33,199 nt of DNA from NCBI GenBank assembly GCA_018883245.1, contig VEQL01000030.1:1-33199 (forward strand), read 5' to 3'. The notes beneath the pieces are model-generated. The model was given only the letters and a program-made list of their open reading frames with translations, searched no databases and had not been told where the DNA came from. Both the position numbers and the translations under genes were made by a program. Each line of letters opens with the position of its first letter. The stretch's first letter is position 1. The DNA comes from Chthoniobacterales bacterium. Lineage in GTDB: Bacteria > Verrucomicrobiota > Verrucomicrobiia > Chthoniobacterales > JACTMZ01. Shown here one piece after another: positions 1-5,118 of this stretch.

Positions 1-149
1 AGGTCGTAGGCCGTTTCGATCACTTTCGGATTTCCCGTGCCATCGATGGTTACATCGGCCAATCCGCCGAGGATTTCCTTAATCCTTTCGGCGGCGTTTT
101 CGCGCGAGGCATTGATCTCATGCGTCAGGCCGTATTCCGCTGCCTTGGC
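1..149 (-). pseudogene. Truncated alcohol dehydrogenase copy (3' part, continues off the left edge)
   Basis: This stretch aligns without gaps to 1292-1440 inside the intact dehydrogenase gene at 1003-2040, with about 16 mismatches in 149 bases by hand count (roughly 89% identity). It covers the end of the NAD-binding Rossmann half. The translated frame is open here and differs from the intact protein at only about two residues, so most changes are silent. Homology stops abruptly at 149, and the stop codon of the toxin gene lies only 30 bases further on. The N-terminal catalytic half is missing on the upstream side. The rest of the fragment presumably continues beyond position 1, which cannot be seen. 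It is called a pseudogene because a dehydrogenase without its catalytic half should not work, although a GTG in frame just upstream could restart translation. Confidence 0.85.
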
Positions 150-178
150 ACCCCTCACATCCGGCGAGGGCGCGAGCA

Positions 179-439
179 TTATTTTGCTCTGAGAATCCTG
201 TCGTATTCCGCATGTGTGCCCACCCAGAACCAGAAATACGTGTCTTGGTCGAGAAGTGCCAAGGCGCGGTAGTCGTCATTGATGCGCACCGACCAGAACG
301 GGCCCACCTTTTTGAAACGCAGGGACGGGTGCCGCGGATCCACGAGCCATCTTTGGTATTGCTTACGGACACTTTTACGAATCCCGACGGGCAACTCGGC
401 GTAGGCGCGCCAAAACTTACTCGTCGCGGAGGACTTCAT
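179..439 (-). CDS. RelE/ParE-family toxin
   Basis: An 86-residue protein of the RelE/ParE superfamily, which are usually ribosome-dependent mRNA interferases or gyrase poisons. Typical segments are HPSLRFKKV at 37-45, WSVRINDDYRAL at 49-60 and WFWVGTHAEYDRIL at 69-82. The ATG at 439 was chosen over an upstream start at 466 because it gives the usual family length and begins inside the last codons of the antitoxin gene (23-base overlap), the standard coupled arrangement. The toxin is the last intact gene of the module: its stop codon lies 30 bases from a broken copy of the dehydrogenase gene. Family assignment is firm; whether it cuts mRNA or targets gyrase cannot be told from the sequence. 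Confidence 0.85.
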   Translation of the reverse strand: MKSSATSKFWRAYAELPVGIRKSVRKQYQRWLVDPRHPSLRFKKVGPFWSVRINDDYRALALLDQDTYFWFWVGTHAEYDRILRAK

Positions 440-638
440 GCATGGGCTTGGCTCTTCCTGCAGCAATGTCCTCCCGCACTTCGGCGATCAGCGAGTCTAA
501 ACGCCCGGCACGGTGGTCGGACTCGATTTGGGCATCCCAATCGTCCCACATGCGATCACTGAAGCGGTGCAAAAGACTCCATCGCTCCTCTGCGGGCAAC
601 CTCTCGATGGCAGTTTCTATTTCATGCACAGTGCTCAT
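417..638 (-). CDS. Antitoxin of the RelE/ParE-type module
   Basis: A 73-residue, acidic, probably mostly helical protein. Its first part (EIETAIERLPAEE) and its WDDWDAQIESD segment near residues 31-41 match a small antitoxin family that I recognise as the usual partner of this RelE-type toxin. The reading frame overlaps the toxin start by 23 bases, so the two are probably translationally coupled, with the antitoxin made first. No Shine-Dalgarno sequence is seen before the ATG at 638. Autoregulation of the pair is usual for such modules but no operator was identified here. The gap to the upstream orphan VapB-like gene is only 30 bases, so all three are likely co-transcribed. Confidence 0.8.
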   Translation of the reverse strand: MSTVHEIETAIERLPAEERWSLLHRFSDRMWDDWDAQIESDHRAGRLDSLIAEVREDIAAGRAKPMHEVLRDE

Positions 639-668
639 AGGAGAATTTTACACCCTGAAATGCCACGT

Positions 669-917
669 TCAAGTCCGGGAGCAACGCTTGGGCGGGACTC
701 CGCTTCTTGCGTGCTTTCTGGCAGTGCGCAGCACTTCCAAGTCAGCGGCCGTCATAAAAGTCTCGGAGCGGCCCAACTTGACGGCCAACGCCCGCATGCG
801 GCCGCGCCGGGTAAAATCATCCAACGCCGCGAGCACTGCGGCACGCTTGGTGCGGGCCCCAGACAGTCGGATAGCTTTTTCCAAGATCGGGGTCGGAATA
901 TCCAATGTTGTTTTCAT
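669..917 (-). CDS. Orphan VapB-type antitoxin
   Basis: An 82-residue protein whose first 60 or so residues fit the VapB antitoxin family: a short N-terminal strand (MKTTLDIPTPILEKAIRLSG), then a basic helical region with TKRAAVLAALDDF and an FMTAADLEVLR segment. The expected VapC toxin should begin at or just after its stop codon, but a different TA pair starts 30 bases downstream. The last 17 or so residues (rich in R, K and S) run past the normal end of the family, suggesting that the 3' end was rearranged when the neighbouring module arrived. It may be a relic, or it may have been adopted by the RelE-type pair as a third component. The ATG at 917 lies 86 bases after the dehydrogenase stop codon. 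Confidence 0.7.
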   Translation of the reverse strand: MKTTLDIPTPILEKAIRLSGARTKRAAVLAALDDFTRRGRMRALAVKLGRSETFMTAADLEVLRTARKHARSGVPPKRCSRT

Positions 918-1002
918 ACGGCAGGTTTACAGCGCTTTTATGGATACTCTACGGAAATATTCCACATTTTCGGCACAGGGGAAAGCGGGTCGACGCGGAG
1001 AC

Positions 1003-2040
1003 TCACTCGCGCGGGTTGGCGACAGCATGAATCACCTCGCCTGAACGCATCTTCCCAATGATCCGCTCAATATCAGCAAGACTGCCTCGGTGCGAGATGA
1101 ATCCGGAGCAATCGATTCGGGCCGAGGCAAGCTGATCCAAGATGCGGGGGATGTCCTTCTCTGGGCGGCTTTGGCCGCCCTCGGATCCGGTGAGAATGCG
1201 ACCAAAATGCAAGGGCAGTGTATGAATGCTGACCCGTTGATTGTGAGGCATCACACCGAAGAGCACGCAGCGTCCGCCACGCAGTTTGGCCAGATCGTAG
1301 GCTGTCTCGATCACTTTCGGATTTCCCGTGCCGTCGATGGTCACGTCGGCCAGACCGCCGAGAATCGCCTTAATCCGCTCCGCGGCGTTTTCGCGCGAGG
1401 CATTGATCTGATGGGTCAGGCCGTATTCCGCTGCCTTGGCCAGTTTGTGGTCATGAAGGTCGACGCCGATGATCGCATTGGCCCCGGCGAGCTTGGCGCC
1501 AAGCATCACACCCAACCCGATGCCCCCTACCCCGAAGATGACGACCGATTCGCCGCGTTGGACTTTCGCGTCGTTGTGGATGATGCCGAATCCAGTGGTC
1601 AGCGTGTCGGCCAACAGGCAGCACAGCTCGAAATCGGTATCCGGTGGGACTTTGGTCAGACGGTTTTCGGAAATGACCGCGTATTTCTGGAACGTGGTGA
1701 TCGGACCGGCGTTCACTTTGGTGCCGTTCCAATCATAGACCGAGCCCCCGGCATCAATCCCCGCTCCCGGACGCCAGTGGCAAACGACGCGGTCGCCCGG
1801 TGCAATGTGGGTCACTTCGGGACCAATCTCGAGGACAATGGCCCCAGCCTCATGACCAAGCAAATGCGGAAGGAATTGGTCGGGACCCTTGACGCCATCG
1901 ATCTCGCCAATCTGAGATCCGCAGACGCGGGTGGCATGGATTTCGACAAGCACTTGCCCGCGTTTGAGCGCAGGCACCTCGACTTCATCGATGACAAGCG
2001 GTTTGCGCTGCTCGACCAAAATGGCAGCGGGTGTTTTCAT
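1003..2040 (-). CDS. Zinc-type medium-chain alcohol/sugar dehydrogenase
   Basis: A 345-residue medium-chain dehydrogenase with an N-terminal GroES-like catalytic domain and a C-terminal Rossmann domain. Cys40, His63 and Glu64 (GHEAG) match catalytic zinc positions. The usual third ligand cysteine position reads ADTLTTG with Asp145, and the four-cysteine structural zinc loop is absent. The nucleotide-binding glycines are GVGGIG at 170-175. I start the protein at the ATG at 2040; an upstream in-frame start at 2079 would add 13 residues read from a repeat. As part of the polysaccharide cluster, the enzyme probably oxidises or reduces a hydroxyl on a sugar or sugar nucleotide; the substrate is unknown. 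The leader carries A-family repeats. A truncated second copy lies at 1-149. Confidence 0.88.
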   Translation of the reverse strand: MKTPAAILVEQRKPLVIDEVEVPALKRGQVLVEIHATRVCGSQIGEIDGVKGPDQFLPHLLGHEAGAIVLEIGPEVTHIAPGDRVVCHWRPGAGIDAGGSVYDWNGTKVNAGPITTFQKYAVISENRLTKVPPDTDFELCCLLADTLTTGFGIIHNDAKVQRGESVVIFGVGGIGLGVMLGAKLAGANAIIGVDLHDHKLAKAAEYGLTHQINASRENAAERIKAILGGLADVTIDGTGNPKVIETAYDLAKLRGGRCVLFGVMPHNQRVSIHTLPLHFGRILTGSEGGQSRPEKDIPRILDQLASARIDCSGFISHRGSLADIERIIGKMRSGEVIHAVANPRE

Positions 2041-2045
2041 GATTC

Positions 2046-2068
2046 TCTCACGGAGGCACGAAGACACC
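2046..2068 (+). repeat. A-family repeat, forward copy 1
   Basis: An imperfect 8-base-period repeat built on CACGGAGA / CACGAAGA-like units (CACGGAGG CACGAAGA CACC). It lies 5 bases upstream of the dehydrogenase start codon, so it is in the mRNA leader of that gene. Related copies follow at 2118-2187, 2236-2306 and 2700-2726. Confidence 0.75.
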
Positions 2069-2117
2069 AAGAGTAGCAATCTGAGGTAACGGCAAACATC
2101 TTCACAGTTTCAGACAC

Positions 2118-2187
2118 TCTGCGTCTCTGTGTCTTTGTGAGAAACACTTTTCCTTACTGCTTTCTCTCACGGAGACACGAAGACACA
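2118..2187. repeat. A-family inverted pair (hairpin unit 1)
   Basis: A reverse-oriented element (CTCTGCGT CTCTGTGT CTTTGTGA, 8-base period) is followed after a pyrimidine-rich spacer by a forward element (CTCACGGAGACACGAAGACAC). Bases 2129-2141 (GTGTCTTTGTGAG) pair with 2166-2178 (CTCACGGAGACAC) as a 13-base stem with two G-U pairs and a 24-base loop. The whole 70-base unit is similar to 2236-2306. Confidence 0.75.
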
Positions 2188-2221
2188 AGAAACGCTAAAT
2201 ACGAACAGACCATAGGTGTTT

Positions 2222-2698
2222 TCAAAGCTTCAAATCTCCAATGCCTTTGTGTCTTTGTGAAAAACCTTCTTCCGAACTGTTTCCTCTTACGGAGGCACGG
2301 GTGCTCAAAGGGATGGGATCCAAAGAGCCATTGATAATGCGAGTGATTCCGTCGCGCATGAGCGCTTCACCGAAGTTCAGCAAGTAACCCAACTTCAACC
2401 CAGTGAGTCGCAAATACGTCAAAAGCTGCTTCTTGTGCGCGGGTGTTACGTGTTCGACCGACTTCAACTCCAAGAGCACTTTTCCCTCCACAATCACATC
2501 TGCGCGAAAGCCCTCGGCAAATCGCTCGCCCTCATATTCGATCGGCACCGCAACCTGCCGTTCCACGCGAAGTCCGCGACGCTCCAGCGCCCGCGCCAAA
2601 GTCACTTCGTAGACGGTCTCAAGAAGACCAGGCCAAAGATCCCGAGGCAGAGCAACCGCACAGTCCACGACAGCGGATCCAATCTCATTCTCGTCCAT
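2222..2698 (-). CDS. GxxExxY family protein (PD-(D/E)XK nuclease-like)
   Basis: A 158-residue protein named for the GLLETVY signature at residues 24-30. The family is placed in the PD-(D/E)XK nuclease superfamily. Here Asp67 (FRADVIVE), Glu77-x-Lys79 (LELKS) and a QxxxY motif at 91-95 are all present, so a nuclease active site is plausible, though no function is established. The ATG at 2698 precedes the standard MDENEIG opening; a longer reading upstream is read from repeat DNA. The usual family C-terminus falls near 2324; the last 33 or so residues are encoded by repeat sequence. The core gene lies between two inverted A-family repeats (2284-2298 and 2711-2725), raising the possibility that gene and repeats form one mobile unit. 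Confidence 0.85.
   Translation of the reverse strand: MDENEIGSAVVDCAVALPRDLWPGLLETVYEVTLARALERRGLRVERQVAVPIEYEGERFAEGFRADVIVEGKVLLELKSVEHVTPAHKKQLLTYLRLTGLKLGYLLNFGEALMRDGITRIINGSLDPIPLSTRASVRGNSSEEGFSQRHKGIGDLKL
2236..2306. repeat. A-family inverted pair (hairpin unit 2)
   Basis: A second copy of the 70-base unit seen at 2118-2187, clearly diverged. Bases 2249-2260 (GTGTCTTTGTGA) still pair fully with 2287-2298 (TTACGGAGGCAC) when G-U pairs are counted, so pairing has survived substitutions in the right arm. The forward arm, 2284-2298, also matches the inverse of 2711-2725 at 13 of 15 positions across the GxxExxY gene. The unit encodes the C-terminal tail of that gene. Confidence 0.7.
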
Positions 2699-2699
2699 C

Positions 2700-2726
2700 T
2701 TCGTGTCTCTGTGCCTCCGCGAGAGT
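2700..2726 (-). repeat. A-family repeat, reverse copy at the right side of the GxxExxY gene
   Basis: This element (GTGCCTCCGCGAGAG at 2711-2725) is the inverse of the left copy at 2284-2298, with 13 of 15 bases matching. It sits 2 bases upstream of the GxxExxY start codon and 8 bases from the methyltransferase fragment at 2734. Confidence 0.7.
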
Positions 2727-2733
2727 CCCCAAT

Positions 2734-2808
2734 CTACTCGAAGTAGATGAAACTGTGGTCGCCGGTGTAGCCGGTTTATTTGAACTACCAGTCCCCGGCG
2801 TCGAAAGC
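2734..2808 (-). pseudogene. Degraded 3' end of a second methyltransferase copy
   Basis: Bases 2734-2794 align with the last 61 bases of the intact methyltransferase gene (3616-3676) with about 10 mismatches. Weaker similarity, needing a small gap, runs to about 2808. The shared C-terminal residues TGYTGDHSFIYFE and the stop codon are recognisable, but a glutamine and a tryptophan codon have become TAA and TAG, so the fragment is dead. Homology begins exactly at the stop codon. The upstream break is within about 6-20 bases of the vapC stop codon. This repeats the layout of the dehydrogenase locus: intact gene, TA module, then a stub of the same gene. Confidence 0.8.
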
Positions 2809-2813
2809 GTGTG

Positions 2814-3251
2814 TTATTTTGCTTGGCGCGTCCTCGCCTCTTTCGCCGGCAACCGCAGCTGTCCAAGGAGATCTCCGGGAATGCTCGTAAGATGCTTGTC
2901 GCGGTATACCAACACGAAACCGTTCGCTTTCGCGCACGCGGCGATCAAAAGATCCGTCAGCGGAATCCGGGCCCCAAGCGCTTCCCGGATCACCAGCGCC
3001 TCGCGGCCGACTTTTTCATCGACCGGGAGAGGATCTCCCAACGCGGCCCGATAGATCGAGAGGATCCGCGCTTTTTCTTTTGCCGTGTAGGTAGAGCGGC
3101 TCAAAAAGATTTCGAACTCGACCCAGGTCAGGATGCAGATGGCCAACTTGTCGCCGGAGGCCTCGAGCAAACGCTCGACCACCTCACACCCGCTCTCTTG
3201 CAACAAGTGGGCAAGCAGTGCGGACGTGTCGATGAGATAGCGCTTTTTCAA
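2814..3251 (-). CDS. vapC: VapC toxin, PIN-domain ribonuclease
   Basis: A 145-residue PIN-domain protein, the toxin half of a VapBC module. PIN toxins are magnesium-dependent RNases that mostly cut tRNA or rRNA. The acidic site is complete: Asp8 (LIDTSALL), Glu45 (TWVEFE), Asp100 (PLTDLLIAA) and Asp118 (VYRDKHL). The start codon overlaps the end of vapB by four bases (ATGA), the usual coupling. The gene ends a few bases from the broken methyltransferase copy. The RNA target cannot be predicted. Nothing suggests the toxin is inactive. Confidence 0.92.
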   Translation of the reverse strand: MKKRYLIDTSALLAHLLQESGCEVVERLLEASGDKLAICILTWVEFEIFLSRSTYTAKEKARILSIYRAALGDPLPVDEKVGREALVIREALGARIPLTDLLIAACAKANGFVLVYRDKHLTSIPGDLLGQLRLPAKEARTRQAK

Positions 3252-3535
3252 ACTTGACGGTCATGCGCCCGCTGCCAAGCGCGATCGGCTTCATACTCGG
3301 CCTTCAGCTTGGCGGCCGCCCTCTTGTTGCCCGTGGCAATTTTCTGTGCTTCGCGAAGCCGCGTCACTGCATCCGGCAACACCCGAGCCACGAGAGTCTT
3401 GTTCTTGGAGTCGGCTAGCCACACCAATCTGGTGCCGGTCTTTATACCGTGGCGCCGCGCGAGCACCGCGGGAATGGTGGTTTGCAGTTTACCTGTCACC
3501 AATGAACTTGGAAGGAGCGTGCTGCTGGAATCCAT
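3248..3535 (-). CDS. vapB: VapB antitoxin, AbrB/MazE-type DNA-binding fold
   Basis: A 95-residue antitoxin with an N-terminal SpoVT/AbrB swapped-hairpin segment (GKLQTTIPAVLARRHGIKTG, roughly residues 15-34) that would bind its own promoter. A charged helical C-terminus probably wraps around VapC. I use the ATG at 3535; a TTG at 3556 in the same frame would add seven residues. The stop overlaps vapC by four bases. The gene begins about 80 bases after the methyltransferase stop. The 3536-3615 gap shows no clear promoter, so the module may be read from the long cluster transcript as well as its own start. Confidence 0.88.
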   Translation of the reverse strand: MDSSSTLLPSSLVTGKLQTTIPAVLARRHGIKTGTRLVWLADSKNKTLVARVLPDAVTRLREAQKIATGNKRAAAKLKAEYEADRAWQRAHDRQV

Positions 3536-3615
3536 ATCAAGGAAATTATTATTCAAGGATTACGGGTGTCAAGGGGGCCGCCTTAAGCCAACAGCTCATG
3601 CGCCCCGCTCCACGC

Positions 3616-4284
3616 TTATTCAAAGTAAATAAAGCTGTGGTCGCCGGTGTAACCGGTTTGTTTGAACCACCATTCCCACTCATCCGGGGCGAAAAAGGCG
3701 CGGCAGGTCAGCTGCCAATAGAGCAGATTGGCTTTCTCTGATTCATTCCGCCAGCTCTCGACACAAAGGTAACGGTGTTTCTTGCCGACCCGCATCATTT
3801 CACGGAGCGCACGGTCGAGATCGTAGCAAGGCAGGTTGTGAAGCGTGTTGATGGAAAATACAAAGTCGAATTCGCCGTCGGCAAAGGGCACCTCGGACGC
3901 TTTACCATGCACCATGCGGTCCTTCACCTCGGGCTTGGCGTGGTCGATGGCATACGAACTGATTTCCAGACCGGCAACCTCAATTCCGGGGACGGCTTGG
4001 GTGAGATCGTAGAGCAGGAAACCCTTCCCGCAGCCGATATCGAGGACCTTGTCGCCGGCCTTGAGTCCGTAGTGTTTCGCCATCAGGTCCGCGACCTTGC
4101 GCCAGCGTCCGTCGTAATTCATGCCGCCGTAGCCGGTCCGACGGTCGCCATCCCAATATTCGACGTCCCATTTCAGCGCCAGTTCGGCAGCCTTGGCCTT
4201 CGGGTATTCAGGATCGTTGACCCTAGCGAGGTAGTCGCGCGTTGTCGCCTTGTGGATCGGCGCGATGAAATCGACGTAGGACAT
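3616..4284 (-). CDS. Class I SAM-dependent methyltransferase
   Basis: A 222-residue methyltransferase. Motif I is VLDIGCGKG at residues 80-88, and the Rossmann core continues through GLEISSYAI and the acidic FADGEFDFVFS segment. The roughly 75-residue N-terminal cap contains YWDGDRRTGYGGMNYDGRW, which may help bind the substrate. In a polysaccharide cluster the likely job is methylation of a sugar or sugar nucleotide, but the acceptor is not known. The protein ends in the aromatic-rich WEWWFKQTGYTGDHSFIYFE tail that is duplicated as a pseudogene at 2734. The leader (4285-4324) consists of a C-family repeat, and no Shine-Dalgarno sequence is apparent. Confidence 0.88.
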   Translation of the reverse strand: MSYVDFIAPIHKATTRDYLARVNDPEYPKAKAAELALKWDVEYWDGDRRTGYGGMNYDGRWRKVADLMAKHYGLKAGDKVLDIGCGKGFLLYDLTQAVPGIEVAGLEISSYAIDHAKPEVKDRMVHGKASEVPFADGEFDFVFSINTLHNLPCYDLDRALREMMRVGKKHRYLCVESWRNESEKANLLYWQLTCRAFFAPDEWEWWFKQTGYTGDHSFIYFE

Positions 4285-4287
4285 GAG

Positions 4288-4324
4288 AGGAAATGAAGAA
4301 GTTAAAGTGAAGAATGCAGAATTT
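4288..4324 (+). repeat. C-family repeat, forward copy
   Basis: An AT- and purine-rich repeat with an approximate 7-base period (AAATGAA, AAGTGAA, GAATGCA units), filling the whole gap between the nucleotidyltransferase stop codon and the methyltransferase start codon. Confidence 0.7.
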
Positions 4325-4894
4325 TCAGAGACCCGACGCCAAACGCTCGAATTTTTCCATGCTTTCGGAATCCTCTTTGGCTTCGAGCAAGGGGCACAGT
4401 TCTTTCCGGATCAAAGAAAGGTCGAGTTGTTTGCCTTGGCGCGACAACACGCCTCGCACATCGGCCCAGTCTCTATCGCGCCCGGCAAAAACTTTATGCA
4501 CGATTAGATCCTCGGCCGAGCAGGTTGGCAAAACGCAGCTCTCTCTGAAAGCATAGTCCGACGACCTCTTCACAGATCGCTCCTCAAACGGAAGTGCCCC
4601 CAGCGCCACATCGAGATCAACTCCATTCCCGGCTTTGAGCAACACCACGCGTGCTCGCTGGGCAAACTCTGCAGCATCCGCACGCCGCGGCGCGAAATTA
4701 CCTACCAACTCGTCAATGAATACACTCTCCGAACCAAAGCCCGTTAACAACGTGAGATCAGCGTCGCGCGTGAAGCGCGGTTCGCCCCAACGCTGCACGG
4801 CAAGACCACCGATGAGACAGCTAGGCCAATCTCGCTCGCGGCAGAAGCTCACAAGTTCCGAGGCTGCGACAAGAACGGGTGTCAGCTCCGACAT
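4325..4894 (-). CDS. AbiEii/MNT-like nucleotidyltransferase
   Basis: A 189-residue member of the DNA polymerase beta-like nucleotidyltransferase fold, resembling the AbiEii/AbiGii toxin group. The active-site region shows GG at 29-30, the RWGEPRFTRDADL stretch around 35-47 with Asp44 and Asp46 as likely metal ligands, and a later LDVALG segment that may supply the third acidic residue. Such proteins act as toxins or antitoxins by nucleotidylating tRNA or proteins. The start overlaps the end of the preceding 78-residue gene by 13 bases, so the pair looks like a coupled TA-like module lodged in the polysaccharide operon. Function is inferred from fold only; it could be a housekeeping nucleotidyltransferase. 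Confidence 0.75.
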   Translation of the reverse strand: MSELTPVLVAASELVSFCRERDWPSCLIGGLAVQRWGEPRFTRDADLTLLTGFGSESVFIDELVGNFAPRRADAAEFAQRARVVLLKAGNGVDLDVALGALPFEERSVKRSSDYAFRESCVLPTCSAEDLIVHKVFAGRDRDWADVRGVLSRQGKQLDLSLIRKELCPLLEAKEDSESMEKFERLASGL

Positions 4895-5118
4895 AGCTTG
4901 CCAAAGATTCGTTGCTGCTCAACCAAGCCCGAATCCGGGCGCGAGCCTTGGAGAAACCATTCTATCGGTCCGGCCAGAACGTCGGCGATGGCACGCAGGT
5001 GCTCTTCTTCGCTTTGAGCGCGAAACGCCTCGGCGCGCAGTCGTTCCAACTCGGGACCATAGGTCTCCCAGCGGCGAACGTGGGCGGCGAGAGCAGCCTT
5101 CTCCTCGTCTTTGTTCAT
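4882..5118 (-). CDS. Small helical partner of the nucleotidyltransferase
   Basis: A 78-residue charged protein, probably nearly all helix (KAALAAHVRRWETYGPELER near the N-terminus, an aromatic GPIEWFLQG segment in the middle). I do not recognise a named family. The ATG at 5118 overlaps the transketolase stop as ATGA, and the 3' end overlaps the nucleotidyltransferase start by 13 bases, so it is tightly coupled on both sides. This arrangement of a small helical gene before a nucleotidyltransferase resembles antitoxin-toxin pairs. The ATG at 5118 was preferred over an upstream start at 5169 that would lie inside the transketolase gene. Confidence 0.6.
   Translation of the reverse strand: MNKDEEKAALAAHVRRWETYGPELERLRAEAFRAQSEEEHLRAIADVLAGPIEWFLQGSRPDSGLVEQQRIFGKLCRS

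Noticed and set aside
2046-2726. The A repeats as a classical insertion sequence
   Set aside because: No transposase gene, no clear target-site duplication, and the repeats also occur without a gene between them.
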